Position numbers and translations under genes: made by a program. 64,000 bases of DNA from Rothia mucilaginosa (GTDB lineage Bacteria; Actinomycetota; Actinomycetes; Actinomycetales; Micrococcaceae), in assembly GCF_901875305.1 (NCBI RefSeq), contig NZ_CABFLY010000001.1, forward strand, positions 186,001 to 250,000, given 5' to 3'. Below the pieces are notes generated by a model. The model was given only the letters and a program-made list of their open reading frames with translations, searched no databases and was not told the DNA's origin. Positions 42,793-52,346 of the stretch are shown piece by piece; the stretch's first letter is position 1; each line of letters begins with the position of its first letter.

Positions 42793-43814
42793 TAGCGGTG
42801 ACCACCCGCCGAAGCACCGGTGGTAGCCTGATCCTTATCGCGAGCCGTGAGGGTCACCAGGACCGCCTCCGGCGGGCAGAACAGACGCACCGGAGCGAAA
42901 CGGGATGTACCCAAACCGGCAGAAACCTGGACCGGAACACCGGACTGCTCACTGACACCCTTCGCACGTGAAGGCGGCAGATCGCAGTTGCTCACCAGGG
43001 CGTGGCCGCCGGGCAGGCAGACCTGACCGCCGTGCGTATGACCGGCAAAGATAGCCTGCGCACCGTCCTGCACAAAGCGGTACAGGGTACGCATATAGGG
43101 GGCGTGGGCCACACCGATGCGCACGCTCGGCTCATCGCCCTCATCGAAGGCACCGGGGGCAAACCCGGGGTGCTTATCGTAGCGCAGGTGCGGATCGTCC
43201 ACGCCCGAGAACTCCAGACGCAGACCGTTCAGCGTCAGCGTGTCGTAGCGGTTGACCAGGCCGGTCCAGCCGCGCGATTCGAAAGCCTCGTGCATCTGCT
43301 CGATGGGCAGAGCCACACGCGAGCCCTCCTCAATCATCTGCGGGGTACGCGGCTGCCACAGGTAACGTGCCGGGTTCTTGAAAACCGGCGCGAAATAGCA
43401 ATTCGAGCCGGGCACAAACACGCCGGGGAAGTCCATGAGCGGGTCGAGCGCCTCCAGCAGTGGGCCCATACCGTCCACGTGGGAGAGGTTATCACCCGTG
43501 TTCATCACCAAATCCGGCTCCAGGGCAGCCAGCGAGTGCATGAAGTCAATCTTCTTCTGCTGGCCCGGAATCATGTGCATATCCGAAATATGCAGAATCC
43601 TAAAGTCGGGGCTACCGGCGGGCAGCACCGGCAGGGACTCGGTGCGGAGCTGAAAATTGTTCAGCTCAATAAAGTGCCCGTATGCCGCCGTGGCGGCCCC
43701 CAAGGCTGCAGTGGCGGCTACCGCCCCCGCAACCTTCTTCAGGAGCGGGGAGGAGCCGCGTGCGCCGGGGACCGCCACGGGGACGCGGGCGTTGACTGCG
43801 TTTTCACACATCAT
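42792..43814 (-). CDS. Membrane-anchored metallophosphoesterase
   Basis: This 340-residue protein begins with a hydrophobic segment ('KKVAGAVAATAALGAATAAYG', about residues 25-46), then a calcineurin-like domain: 'RILHISDMHMIPGQQ' near 70, 'VMNTGDNLSHVDG' near 105, and 'IFAGHTHGGQVCLPG' near 258, which hold the metal ligands. An ATG at 43814 with AAAGG upstream is the best start; another ATG follows directly. The gene sits 23 bp after the class A PBP, the order also found in Mycobacterium tuberculosis (ponA2, Rv3683). A role in envelope lipid or phosphate turnover is plausible but not shown. Confidence 0.9.
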   Translation of the reverse strand: MMCENAVNARVPVAVPGARGSSPLLKKVAGAVAATAALGAATAAYGHFIELNNFQLRTESLPVLPAGSPDFRILHISDMHMIPGQQKKIDFMHSLAALEPDLVMNTGDNLSHVDGMGPLLEALDPLMDFPGVFVPGSNCYFAPVFKNPARYLWQPRTPQMIEEGSRVALPIEQMHEAFESRGWTGLVNRYDTLTLNGLRLEFSGVDDPHLRYDKHPGFAPGAFDEGDEPSVRIGVAHAPYMRTLYRFVQDGAQAIFAGHTHGGQVCLPGGHALVSNCDLPPSRAKGVSEQSGVPVQVSAGLGTSRFAPVRLFCPPEAVLVTLTARDKDQATTGASAGGHR

Positions 43815-43837
43815 CAATCGCCTTTCAAACCTCAGCC

Positions 43838-45994
43838 TTAGCTGGGGTTGGAGTTATAAGACAGAACCTTATCGCTAGGGGTCGTGAAGTCCTTCGTGTC
43901 GTACTTCGGGGCGATGGCCTTCATAAAGGTCTGCCACTGGGCACCAGCGTAGTTTGCACCATCCACGTAGTCCAGCACGCGACCGTTAACGCTCAAACCG
44001 TTCAGGGAACGGAAGCCGAGGTTGTTAGAACCAACCCAAGACGCGGTGGACAGGCCACGAGTGTAGCCAACCTGCCAGGTCTGGGAGGAGTTATCGTTTG
44101 TACCGGTCTTCGCAGCCGAACCGTTCGGCAGACCAATACCGCGCTGAGAAGCGGAACCGCCGGGCTGGATAACACCCTTCAGAACCCAGCTGACACCGTT
44201 CGCGATGTCCGGATCCAGAACCTGCTCACACTGGTTCTGGTATTCCTTGAGAGTCTCGCCGTCAGTCTTGGTGATCTTCTCGATGGGGCGCGGGGTGCAG
44301 TACTTACCCTCGGAAGCGAAGATAGCGTACATGGATGCGTTGGTCAGCGGGGAGATACCGTACTTGGTACCACCAATGTTGGTACCCAGGTTGGGGATGC
44401 TGTGTAGCGGTTCGCCGGTACCGTCCAGGGCGTGCATCTTGATGGACAGGTCGTGCACATCGCACAGGTCAATCTGGGAGAGCATGCCGAACAGGTACGA
44501 GTTAAACGACTGGCGAATACCGTACGCCGCGGTGTTGTAGCCTAGGCCGCCGTTGACTGCGTTCTTGTAGGACCAGCCCTTCGGCTGAGCGGTGTAGTAG
44601 TACTTACCGCCCTCGTAGCACTTGGCGTTCCAACCGAAGCTGGTGGGCCAGAACAGCTGGGTACCGTTCACGGTAGCGTTAGCGCCGCGGCCGCTGATGA
44701 GCCACTGTGCCAGAATAATCGGTTTGAACGTCGAACCGGGCTGGAAGCCGCGGGTACCACCGTAGGCGCTATCAACGTTGTAGTTGTACTCGGTCTTGGA
44801 GTGGTCGTTCGCGTCTGCGGGGCTACCGAGCTCGGTGTTCTGTGCCATCGCGATGACGCGGCCGGTGCCGGGCTCAACACTGGTCAGTGCGGAGTTCACG
44901 TCGTTCCAGTTGGTTGCTGCCGGCTGGGTAGCGTCCACAGCCTGCTTAGCCACGGCCTGAGCCTCAGGGTTCAAGGTGGTCACAATCTTCAGACCGCCAC
45001 GCTTAATAGCGGTGTTACGCAACTCAGCGGTAGCGCCCAGGCTTTCGTCCTGAAGCAGGTAGTTCACCACGTAGCGGCAGAAGAAGGCCTTGTCGCCGCT
45101 CAGAGAGCAACCCTGAGACTTAGGCTTGACGTTGAGCTTAATATCGCTGGCGATGGCTTCACTGTATTCCTTATCGGAAATCTTACCGTCACGCAGCATG
45201 GTGCCGAGCACCACGTCGCGGCGCTCGCGGGCCAGCTCAGGGTTCACAGTCGGATCGTACACGTTCGGTGCCTGCACCAGACCCGCAATCAGCGCGGACT
45301 GGGCCACGTTCAGGTCCTTAGCAGAGATACCCCAGTAGTACTGTGCGGCAGCCTCGACACCGTAGTTGGATCCACCCAGGTTCACGATGTTCAGGTAGCC
45401 CTCAAGAATCTGGTCCTTGGACTTATTCTGCTCCATCGAGATCGCAAGCTTCATCTCACGAATCTTTGCAGCATACGTCTTGTTACCGTTGAGGGTTGCG
45501 GTCGCATCCTCACCGCGGGACACCGCGGCATCCACAATCAGGTTGTTGACGTACTGCTGAGTCAGGGTGGAAGCACCCTGGCGGCGGCCATTGTTGGAGT
45601 TAACGATGTTGTTGAGGAACGCACGGCCAATACCGATTGCGGAGACCGCACCGTGCTTGTAGAAGTCGCGGTCCTCAACCGAAATGATGGCGTCCTTCAT
45701 ATGCTGCGAAATCTGGTCCAGCTTAACCGGATCGCGGTTCTCATCGAAGAAGGTCGCGATTTCGGTCTTGCCGTCAGCAGCGTAAATAGTAGAAGGACGG
45801 GAGGAGATGCCATCGGCAATGTCGTTAGGAAGGTCCTGGAACCATGACATCGACGCGTTCGTGACCATACCCAAGCTCACGGCAGGGGGTACGACAATAA
45901 TTGCCGCGAGGAAACCGGCAATCACGCTGAACGCGAGGAACTGCAAAAAATCTCCCGGGCGGCGACGCGCACGGGTTTTCTTAGATGAAGCCAT
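43838..45994 (-). CDS. Class A penicillin-binding protein (transglycosylase/transpeptidase)
   Basis: This 718-residue protein has a basic cytoplasmic tail, one membrane helix (residues 17-42), a GT51 domain with 'SVEDRDFYKHGAV' near 108 and 'GASTLTQQYVNNL' near 140, and a transpeptidase domain with the active Ser in 'GSTFKPIIL' near residue 418 and 'KTGTND' near 633. It polymerises and cross-links peptidoglycan outside the membrane. There is no PASTA domain, unlike mycobacterial PonA2. It heads the four-gene operon. TAAACT ends 6 nt before the ATG and no ribosome binding site is visible, suggesting a leaderless transcript. Confidence 0.96.
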   Translation of the reverse strand: MASSKKTRARRRPGDFLQFLAFSVIAGFLAAIIVVPPAVSLGMVTNASMSWFQDLPNDIADGISSRPSTIYAADGKTEIATFFDENRDPVKLDQISQHMKDAIISVEDRDFYKHGAVSAIGIGRAFLNNIVNSNNGRRQGASTLTQQYVNNLIVDAAVSRGEDATATLNGNKTYAAKIREMKLAISMEQNKSKDQILEGYLNIVNLGGSNYGVEAAAQYYWGISAKDLNVAQSALIAGLVQAPNVYDPTVNPELARERRDVVLGTMLRDGKISDKEYSEAIASDIKLNVKPKSQGCSLSGDKAFFCRYVVNYLLQDESLGATAELRNTAIKRGGLKIVTTLNPEAQAVAKQAVDATQPAATNWNDVNSALTSVEPGTGRVIAMAQNTELGSPADANDHSKTEYNYNVDSAYGGTRGFQPGSTFKPIILAQWLISGRGANATVNGTQLFWPTSFGWNAKCYEGGKYYYTAQPKGWSYKNAVNGGLGYNTAAYGIRQSFNSYLFGMLSQIDLCDVHDLSIKMHALDGTGEPLHSIPNLGTNIGGTKYGISPLTNASMYAIFASEGKYCTPRPIEKITKTDGETLKEYQNQCEQVLDPDIANGVSWVLKGVIQPGGSASQRGIGLPNGSAAKTGTNDNSSQTWQVGYTRGLSTASWVGSNNLGFRSLNGLSVNGRVLDYVDGANYAGAQWQTFMKAIAPKYDTKDFTTPSDKVLSYNSNPS

Positions 45995-46000
45995 TCATTC

Positions 46001-46006
46001 AGTTTA
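46001..46006 (-). promoter_or_regulatory. -10 box, candidate leaderless promoter of the class A PBP gene
   Basis: TAAACT on the minus strand, 6 nt before the ATG; the same box and spacing as before the asparaginase gene. Confidence 0.55.
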
Positions 46007-46169
46007 ACCCATGAAGCTGTGAGAGGAAGTCCCCGCCGAAGAGAACACCGGTTGAGGCGCTCACATGGGTTTTCTGGCCGCTAGAAGGCTGTCGAGAATA
46101 CGGAAAAGAGGGTACAGCACGTGAAAAACACAATGTGACAACCCCTTTTACAACGAGGGCCCCGAAAGC

Positions 46170-46175
46170 TAGGCT
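46170..46175 (+). promoter_or_regulatory. -10 box, candidate leaderless promoter of the DUF4177 gene
   Basis: TAGGCT ends 7 nt before the ATG at 46183. Confidence 0.5.
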
Positions 46176-46182
46176 AGAGGGT

Positions 46183-46386
46183 ATGAAGAAATGGGAATAC
46201 GCAACTGTACCGCTGATGATTCACACGACCAAGGCAATCCTCGATAACTGGGGCGAGGACGGCTGGGAGCTCGTCACCGTGCTCCCCGGTGCTTCTGCAC
46301 CCGCCGGCGCGGCCCCCGCATCGAACATGGTCGCGCCCACTCAGGGCAACCCCATCGCCTACTTTAAGCGCGAGAAGGCTGACTAG
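46183..46386 (+). CDS. DUF4177 family small protein
   Basis: This 67-residue protein starts MKKWEYATVPLMIHTTKAIL and contains 'NWGEDGWELVTV', the DUF4177 pattern, with a C-terminal 'NPIAYFKREK'. Function is unknown. The same small gene stands before the RidA gene in mycobacteria and many actinobacteria. The ATG at 46183 is preferred over an in-frame upstream start because the family begins at MKKWEY. No ribosome binding site is seen. Confidence 0.88.
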   Translation: MKKWEYATVPLMIHTTKAILDNWGEDGWELVTVLPGASAPAGAAPASNMVAPTQGNPIAYFKREKAD

Positions 46387-46632
46387 ACGTCGCCCTTCCG
46401 GCGGCTCTCCTCAGCTATCTTCGCTTCGCAACGAAAACGTGGCGACAACCGGAAATAGCTGGTGTGGGCCGCCGGTTAGCCGTTTAACCCATCGAAAAGC
46501 GCCCGCCGGAATGCGGAGAAGCGCCCCGCGCGGTTTGCGCGGAGAGAATTGAGTGGTACCGCTAAACGGCGCACAACACATACATCTCATCACCGTCCGG
46601 GTGGGAACACCCGCAATCCTTCTGGAGTAATC

Positions 46633-47115
46633 ATGACTGAATCTCGCATCGAAGCCCGCATCCGCGAACTCGGCTACGAGCTGCCCGTCGCCCCTGCCCC
46701 CGTCGCCGCTTACGTTCCCGCGGTGACCTCCGGCCCCTATGTATACACCTCCGGCCAGCTGCCCTTCGTCGATGGCATTCTGCCCGCCACCGGTAAGGTA
46801 TCCGCCTCCGATGAAGAGGGCTTCGTGAACCCCGAGGATGCGAAGAAATATGCGGGCATCAGCGTGCTGAACGCCCTGGCCGCCGTTAAGTCCGTGGTTG
46901 GCGACCTGGATCGCGTGCAGCGCGTCGTGAAGGTCGTCGGCTTTGTGGCCTCCGAAGTGAACTTTACCGCCCAGCCCGCAGTGATTAACGGTGCCTCCGA
47001 GCTACTCGGCGAGATTTTCGGTGAGGCCGGTCAGCACGCCCGCTCCGCCGTGGGCGTGCCCGTGCTGCCCCTGGATTCGCCCGTCGAGGTTGAGATTATC
47101 GTTGAGTATGTCTAA
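46633..47115 (+). CDS. RidA family protein (enamine/imine deaminase-like)
   Basis: This 160-residue protein has the YjgF/RidA fold in the long form: 'YVPAVTSGPYVYTSGQLPFVDG' near residue 27, 'NALAAVKSVVGDLDRVQRVVKVVGFVAS' near 85 and 'GQHARSAVGVPVLPLDSPVEVEIIVEYV' at the end, including the conserved Arg of 'HARSAVG'. RidA proteins hydrolyse reactive enamine/imine intermediates from PLP enzymes. TCTGGAG precedes the ATG. The NUDIX gene starts inside its last codons. Confidence 0.93.
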   Translation: MTESRIEARIRELGYELPVAPAPVAAYVPAVTSGPYVYTSGQLPFVDGILPATGKVSASDEEGFVNPEDAKKYAGISVLNALAAVKSVVGDLDRVQRVVKVVGFVASEVNFTAQPAVINGASELLGEIFGEAGQHARSAVGVPVLPLDSPVEVEIIVEYV

Positions 47116-48316
47116 CCAGCTGTACACCGGCGCACTGCCGCTGTCAGCTATCCGTGCAGCTCAGGCACAGCGCGCCTCCCAAGAAGGTAGCCAGGTTGAG
47201 ACTCCTGGCGGAGCCCACGACGTGAAGACGCTACCCCTGCCCGTGCAGGAACGCCGATTCGGTACAGCAGAGGTACCCGCTGAACCTGACCGTCCCCGCA
47301 TGTTCACGGGCCGCAACTCCTCGCCTGCGCCCCGAACCGAGGCCATCCAGCGTCTCTACGTGATTCCAGAGTTCATGCGAACCGCCGCAGAAAGCTGGCG
47401 CGAAGAAGGCAACGAAGGCACCCGCGGATGTACGATGCGCCAGGCAGCCTCCGTCATCTTTGTGCGCGATGGCGACAACGGCTTGGAGACCATTCTGACC
47501 TACCGCCCGGGCGCATCCCCCCTGGGCATAGTGGCTTTCCCCGGCGGAACCGCGCTCCCCGGTGACGACGAATCTGCCTCCTGGGTGGGCCCCGGCGCCG
47601 AATACTGGCAGAAGCAATTTCACTACTCCGACGTGACGAAAGCGCGTCGTAGCGTCATGGCGGCTGTCCGCGAATCCTTCGAAGAAACGGGCATTCTGCT
47701 GGCCGGCAAAGACGAGCAGGACGTCGTGGAACGCTCCAGCACCCCCGAATTGATGACCTGGCGCGAGGCCGTGGCCGATCAGGATAAGAGCTTCGCGCAC
47801 TTCCTGTGCTCAAGCGGGCTCAGTATTCGCGCTGACCTGTTGCGCCCCGTGGCGCGTTGGCAGTCTCCGGACTTCTTCCTCAAACGCTACGATATCGCCT
47901 ACTTCACCACCGCTCTGCCGGTGGGCCAGGACCCGAAGCTACTGCTCGGCAAAGGCGTGTGGGGCGACTGGCTGAACGTGCGTGAGCTTCTGGAAGCACG
48001 CGATACGAGTGAGCTGGGTGATCGCATCGGTCAGCCCAACACCGTCGGTCGTCGCCTGGAGGAGCTTATCACCCCGGGCGTCATGTGCATGCTGGAGTCC
48101 CTCGCGAGGGCTCAAACCTCGGTGGCGTGGCTTTCGAAGCGCCGTCGCATCGAGGTGCGCAAAGCCGTGCTCGTAAGCCATAACGGCGCCTGCATGCTCT
48201 CCTTCACCGAGGTGGATCCTCCCGCTCCGACCGGGGCGGTCTTCACCGGAGGCCTGGGCGTTGTGCCTCAAACTGGAAGCGAGCAGGACGGGCACCCCGC
48301 CCCGCCATGTGGCTAA
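47108..48316 (+). CDS. NUDIX hydrolase with long N-terminal extension
   Basis: The ATG at 47108 overlaps the RidA stop by 8 nt. The protein has 402 residues. A poorly conserved N-terminus of about 110 residues precedes the NUDIX domain: 'MRQAASVIFVRD', 'FPGGTALPGDDES' and the core 'AAVRESFEETGILL' near residue 190. The rest ('PDFFLKRYDIAYFTTALPVGQDP') resembles actinobacterial NUDIX proteins coded beside RidA and Crp. Substrate class unknown; nucleotide diphosphates are usual. In M. tuberculosis an MBL-fold gene stands between RidA and Crp; this gene takes that position here. Confidence 0.85.
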   Translation: MSNQLYTGALPLSAIRAAQAQRASQEGSQVETPGGAHDVKTLPLPVQERRFGTAEVPAEPDRPRMFTGRNSSPAPRTEAIQRLYVIPEFMRTAAESWREEGNEGTRGCTMRQAASVIFVRDGDNGLETILTYRPGASPLGIVAFPGGTALPGDDESASWVGPGAEYWQKQFHYSDVTKARRSVMAAVRESFEETGILLAGKDEQDVVERSSTPELMTWREAVADQDKSFAHFLCSSGLSIRADLLRPVARWQSPDFFLKRYDIAYFTTALPVGQDPKLLLGKGVWGDWLNVRELLEARDTSELGDRIGQPNTVGRRLEELITPGVMCMLESLARAQTSVAWLSKRRRIEVRKAVLVSHNGACMLSFTEVDPPAPTGAVFTGGLGVVPQTGSEQDGHPAPPCG

Positions 48317-48328
48317 ACACGTATAAAT

Positions 48329-48375
48329 AACGGCAGGAGCCGCCTCCCCATGCAAAGGAGGCAGCTCCTGCCGTA
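48329..48375. terminator. Bidirectional terminator between the NUDIX gene and crp-like gene
   Basis: AACGGCAGGAGC-CGCCTCC pairs with GGAGGC-AGCTCCTGCCGT around CCATGCAAA. Confidence 0.88.
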
Positions 48376-48470
48376 TTCAAAAGCGTGACGTTGCGGTGCT
48401 TATCCTGCCTGGCAGGGCCGGAACGAAACACCGCAAAGCCGAAGAACGAAAGCGGACGCGCCGCTATAGC

Positions 48471-49148
48471 CTAGCGGGAACGCTGGCGCAGACGGGGCAG
48501 GTCAAGGATGACCACGGCGCGTGCTTCCAAGCGAATCCAGCCGCGGGAAACAAACTCAGCCAGAGCCTTGTTCACGGTCTCACGGGATGCGCCAACCAGC
48601 TGTGCCAGCTCTTCCTGAGTCAGCTCGTGGGCCACGAGTACGCCGTCGGTTGCGGGGCGGCCGAAGCGGTCAGCCAGATCCAGCAGGGCCTTAGCGAGGC
48701 GGCCGGGGACGTCGGAGAAGACCAGGTCGGCCAGCGCCTCATTAGCGTGGCGCAGGCGGCGAGCCAGGGTCTTGATGACCTGGTCGGAAATCGAGGGGTC
48801 AAGCTGCTGAGCGCGTTTGAAGGATTCGTGCTTAATAGCTGCCAGGCGGGTCTCGGAAACAGCCACAGCGTTGGTGGAACGGGGCGAAGGATCGAAGAGA
48901 GCCATCTCGCCGAACACATCACCGGGGCCCATAATCGCGACCATGTTTTCGCGGCCGTCGGCGGCGGTGCGACCAAGCTTCACCTTGCCGGAGAGCACAG
49001 CAAAGAGCTGGTCATCCTGGTCACCCTCGTAGAAGAGGACGGCGTTACGGGAGAGGTCAATCTCCTGGATGTCATCGGTCAGCAGGGCAAACGCTGCGTC
49101 GTCAAGGTTCGCAAAAAGAGGGGTGCGACGGAGGATCTCGAGATCCAT
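48471..49148 (-). CDS. Crp/Fnr family transcriptional regulator (GlxR/Crp-like)
   Basis: This 225-residue protein has an N-terminal cyclic-nucleotide domain ('LFYEGDQDDQLFAVLSGKVKLGR', 'GDVFGEMALFDPSPRSTNAVA' with the phosphate-binding Arg-Ser) and a C-terminal winged HTH ('LTQEELAQLVGASRETVNKALAEFVSRGWIRLE'). It closely resembles the actinobacterial global regulators GlxR and Mycobacterium Crp, which bind cAMP and control carbon and resuscitation genes. CTAGGAGAACTTC precedes the ATG. The neighbourhood (RidA, MarP, nth) matches the Rv3676 locus. Its targets in this window cannot be assigned reliably. Confidence 0.93.
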   Translation of the reverse strand: MDLEILRRTPLFANLDDAAFALLTDDIQEIDLSRNAVLFYEGDQDDQLFAVLSGKVKLGRTAADGRENMVAIMGPGDVFGEMALFDPSPRSTNAVAVSETRLAAIKHESFKRAQQLDPSISDQVIKTLARRLRHANEALADLVFSDVPGRLAKALLDLADRFGRPATDGVLVAHELTQEELAQLVGASRETVNKALAEFVSRGWIRLEARAVVILDLPRLRQRSR

Positions 49149-49475
49149 GAAGTTCTCCTAGATATGAGGTGAAGAGCCGAAGCCCGTAATGTTCAGTGAG
49201 TGAGCCTGAACCTATGTTAAGTATCTCACGATTGCAGTGTGAGACGGCTCAAGCGGGTGTGACATATTCAACTGATAAGAGCGTACCCTAAAATCTTGGT
49301 TTAAGCACTCAGAACCCGGAGCTTTACAACAAAAGTTTTTCATTCCCGGCAAATTCTAAGGTTTAGCACAGCTTATGAGCCTACTATCGGGCCATTGGGT
49401 GTGCCCACCGACGGGCCGCATAGCGGGGGTGCATCCCCGACCATTTCTACCCACCACCAAGGAGGTCCCGTCAAG
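49149..49475. other. Divergent control region between crp-like gene and marP
   Basis: 330 bp without a gene. It contains the inverted repeat TCTCAC-N9-GTGAGA (49224-49244) and two TGTGA motifs near 49238 and 49258, which could be regulator half-sites. Composition becomes A/T-rich at 49290-49370. Confidence 0.45.
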
Positions 49476-50654
49476 ATGACTGACATTAACCCCCTTGATA
49501 TCGTCATCCCCATTCTTCTTCTGCTCTACTTCCTCGCCGGAATTCGTAGCGGTTTCTTCACAACCCTCGGTACCTTCCTCGGCCTCGGCCTGGGAGTCTG
49601 CGCCGCCGCCTGGCTCGTACCCCTGGCCGTCGCCTCCGTCGGAAGCCAGTGGAGCCTCATCACCGCGGTCGGTGTACTCATCCTCTGCCTGACCATCGGA
49701 CAGTGGCTGGGCATCGTCGCCGGGCGCGCTATTCGGCGGGTCACCGACATCACCCCGCTTAAAAGCATTGAACGCTTCTTCGGCGGCGTGCTCAATCTCC
49801 TCGCCTGCGCTCTCGTACTGGTCGTGTTGACCATCTCGATGCGCACCGTACCCATCCCACAGCTGAACGCCGCACTCAGTCAGTCCAAAGTCCTGACCTG
49901 GATGGTCACCAGCACCCCCGAGGCCCTCAAGGACCAAATTGACTCGGTCCGCAACAATGTGCTCGCGTCCACGTCTATTCCGGAAGTCAGCCAGCTCATC
50001 GCCCCCGAAACCTCCGCCCCGACCGAGGGAGTTGAGTCTGATGCACTTGACGCCGCCAGCGCCTCCGTCGTGGAGATCCTGGGAGCTGCTGAGCAGTGCG
50101 GGTACACCTCCACCGGCTCCGGCTTCATAGCCGACACCGGCCTGGTCGTCACCAACGCCCACGTGGTTGCCGGCGTGACCGCCCCCGTCGTGCAGGATAT
50201 CCGCGGCCGCACCTGGCCCGGCACCGTGGTCTACATGGACAGCGAACAGGACCTCGCGTTCATCAGCGTGCCGACGCTTCCCCTGAAACCACTCACCATC
50301 GGCAAGAACGCCTCAGCAGGTAGCCTCGTGACCTTCATGGGCTACCCCAAGGGCGGCCCGTTCAAGGCGCTACCGGCCACCGTGCAGGGCATCGGCAACA
50401 CCCAGACCATCGACGCTGAAACCGGCCGCGCCAACGCCATGCGCCAGGTCTACCAGCTGGCTGCCGACGTGCAACACGGCAACTCCGGCGGCCCCGTCCT
50501 TGACGAAAACGGTACCGTGGTCGGCGTAATTTTCGGCAAGGCCACCAGTGGACAAACCGGCTACGCCATCACCGCAAGTACCCTTAAACAGGCCCTAGCC
50601 GAGGGCGGTAACAATACCGTAGCGGTCTCCACGGGATCCTGTCGTAAGCAGTAA
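49476..50654 (+). CDS. marP: MarP-type membrane serine protease (CvpA - trypsin fusion)
   Basis: AAGGAGGTCCCGTCAAG before the ATG at 49476 sets the start. The 392-residue protein has four membrane helices in residues 8-135 (CvpA/colicin V production-like), then a chymotrypsin-like protease. His is in 'TNAHVVAG', Asp in 'DSEQDLAFISV' and Ser in 'QHGNSGGPVLD' near residue 330; Cys residues near 210 and 390 could form the redox disulfide known from MarP. M. tuberculosis MarP (Rv3671c) keeps cytoplasmic pH in acid. A similar acid-resistance role would suit an oral bacterium living beside lactate producers; this is inference. Confidence 0.92.
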   Translation: MTDINPLDIVIPILLLLYFLAGIRSGFFTTLGTFLGLGLGVCAAAWLVPLAVASVGSQWSLITAVGVLILCLTIGQWLGIVAGRAIRRVTDITPLKSIERFFGGVLNLLACALVLVVLTISMRTVPIPQLNAALSQSKVLTWMVTSTPEALKDQIDSVRNNVLASTSIPEVSQLIAPETSAPTEGVESDALDAASASVVEILGAAEQCGYTSTGSGFIADTGLVVTNAHVVAGVTAPVVQDIRGRTWPGTVVYMDSEQDLAFISVPTLPLKPLTIGKNASAGSLVTFMGYPKGGPFKALPATVQGIGNTQTIDAETGRANAMRQVYQLAADVQHGNSGGPVLDENGTVVGVIFGKATSGQTGYAITASTLKQALAEGGNNTVAVSTGSCRKQ

Positions 50655-50715
50655 CCGCCTGGACGCGGTGACTTGACCACCCCGAGCAGGGATGCGGCCG
50701 ACCGGCCTTCAGACT

Positions 50716-50775
50716 CAAATACGGCTGAGGCGCCCACCCTTTCACGCGAAGGGACGGGCGCCTCAGCCGTATTTG
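50716..50775. terminator. Long bidirectional terminator between marP and aroQ
   Basis: CAAATACGGCTGAGGCGCCC pairs perfectly with GGGCGCCTCAGCCGTATTTG; CCCTT/AAGGG pair inside the loop. Both genes converge here. Confidence 0.92.
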
Positions 50776-50793
50776 GCGAGTAGCAGACGGGGA

Positions 50794-51234
50794 CTAATCC
50801 GAAAGATGCTGCGCCAGGAAATCAACCGCCATGACGTAACCGTAAGCGCCAGCACCGGCAATCACCGCGGTAGCCTGCGGGGACACAAAGGAACGGTGAC
50901 GGAACTCCTCGCGACGGTGAACGTTCGACAGATGCACCTCAACTACTGGAAGCTCAGCCGCCTCCAGAGCATCGTGCAACGCCACAGACGTATGCGTGTA
51001 CGCCGCCGGATTGATAATGATGGCGGCACCGCGCGTACGGGCCCGCTGAATCTCGTCCACCAGAACACCCTCGTGGTTTGACTGCATAAATTCAACATCA
51101 AAACCATGAGCCGCCGCACGCTCACGCACCATACGCTCAATATCATGCAGGGTCGTGTAACCGTACACCTCGGGGCGACGCTGCCCGAGCAGGTTCAAGT
51201 TCGGGCCGTTAAGCACAAAAATCGTATCTGACAT
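50794..51234 (-). CDS. aroQ: Type II 3-dehydroquinate dehydratase
   Basis: This 146-residue protein dehydrates 3-dehydroquinate in the shikimate pathway. '[18 protein letters not shown]' holds the catalytic Arg and Tyr, '[13 protein letters not shown]', '[19 protein letters not shown]' and '[21 protein letters not shown]' the substrate loop with the catalytic His. It is the small dodecamer-forming type. The gene stands alone on the minus strand, away from other aro genes, between marP and nth. Confidence 0.96.
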   Translation of the reverse strand: MSDTIFVLNGPNLNLLGQRRPEVYGYTTLHDIERMVRERAAAHGFDVEFMQSNHEGVLVDEIQRARTRGAAIIINPAAYTHTSVALHDALEAAELPVVEVHLSNVHRREEFRHRSFVSPQATAVIAGAGAYGYVMAVDFLAQHLSD

Positions 51235-51392
51235 AAAACCAGTGTGGCACAGCAGGCGCCCGCTGAGCGCGAGCCAACGCGAACTGCCCAGAAAATGACG
51301 GGTTATATAAACTGACGGATATAGAAAATAACGGGGGAGGGGGAGGCATTAACTACGGTGACCCTCGCTACCGCCCACACCCCAAAGCCCGG

Positions 51393-51398
51393 TACCCT
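51393..51398 (+). promoter_or_regulatory. -10 box, candidate leaderless promoter of nth
   Basis: TACCCT ends 6 nt before the nth ATG and no Shine-Dalgarno sequence is present. Confidence 0.5.
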
Positions 51399-51404
51399 CG
51401 CGCT

Positions 51405-52346
51405 ATGACCGAGAACGCCACCCAGCCCGCCGCAGACGCGCAGAATGCCCCCGCCCAAAACACTGCGGCAGAAGACACCGCGGCAGAGAACACCGAAACG
51501 CTCCTGCAAATTCGATTCGTGCCCGAATTCAAAGCCGCGGCCGCCGCACGCCGACTCAAAGCTCGCGCACCCGAAAGCCACCTCGCCACAGTGCGCCGCG
51601 CCCGCAAGATTAACCGCATCCTCGGCGAAACCTACCCCTACGCCGTTGCCGAGCTGGACTTCGACAACCCCTTCGAACTGCTCATCGCGACCGTGCTCTC
51701 GGCACAAACCACCGACGTGCGCGTCAACTCCGTGACCGGTGCGCTCTTTGCCCGCTACCCTGACGCCGCGATGCTCGCCTCCGCACGCTACGAAGAGGTC
51801 GAACCGTATATTCAGTCCCTCGGCTTCTACCGCGCCAAGGCACGCTCCATCGTGAACCTCTCGCGCCAGCTGGTCGAGGAGCACGGTGGGCAGGTTCCCT
51901 CAACCCTCGAAGAGCTCGTCAAGCTCGCCGGAGTCGGCCGCAAGACCGCAAACGTCGTGCTCGGAAACGCCTTTGACGTGCCCGGACTGACCGTCGACAC
52001 CCACTTTGGCCGCCTCGCCCGCCGCATGGGATTCACCGCCGCAGACGCCCCCGAAGCCGTTGAAAAGGACGTCGCCGAGCTCATCGAACGCAAAGACTGG
52101 ACCATCTTCTCGCACCGCATGGTCTACCACGGCCGTCGCATCTGCCACGCCAAAAAGCCCGCCTGCGGTGTATGCCCGGTCGCCGATCTCTGCCCCTCCT
52201 ACGGCATCGGCGAGACCAACGAGCAGAAGGCGCGCAAGCTCATGAAGTACGAAATGGCCCCCGGCCGCGAGGACCTGCACCTTCGCTTTCTGCAGGGCGC
52301 AACCCGCCGCCAGCTGCAGGCCGAGGGGTACCCGCTCAGTGCCTAA
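51405..52346 (+). CDS. nth: Endonuclease III (DNA glycosylase/AP lyase)
   Basis: This 313-residue protein removes oxidised pyrimidines and nicks AP sites. It has a helix-hairpin-helix with the catalytic Lys in 'LAGVGRKTANVVLGNAF' near residue 183, the catalytic Asp in 'TVDTHFGRLARRMG', and a [4Fe-4S] loop with the spacing C-X6-C-X2-C-X5-C (starting at 'CHAKKPACGVC'). The first 65 residues are an Ala/Thr/Glu-rich extension not found in typical Nth, followed by a short stretch rich in basic residues. The CoA pyrophosphatase gene follows, as in mycobacteria. Confidence 0.96.
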   Translation: MTENATQPAADAQNAPAQNTAAEDTAAENTETLLQIRFVPEFKAAAAARRLKARAPESHLATVRRARKINRILGETYPYAVAELDFDNPFELLIATVLSAQTTDVRVNSVTGALFARYPDAAMLASARYEEVEPYIQSLGFYRAKARSIVNLSRQLVEEHGGQVPSTLEELVKLAGVGRKTANVVLGNAFDVPGLTVDTHFGRLARRMGFTAADAPEAVEKDVAELIERKDWTIFSHRMVYHGRRICHAKKPACGVCPVADLCPSYGIGETNEQKARKLMKYEMAPGREDLHLRFLQGATRRQLQAEGYPLSA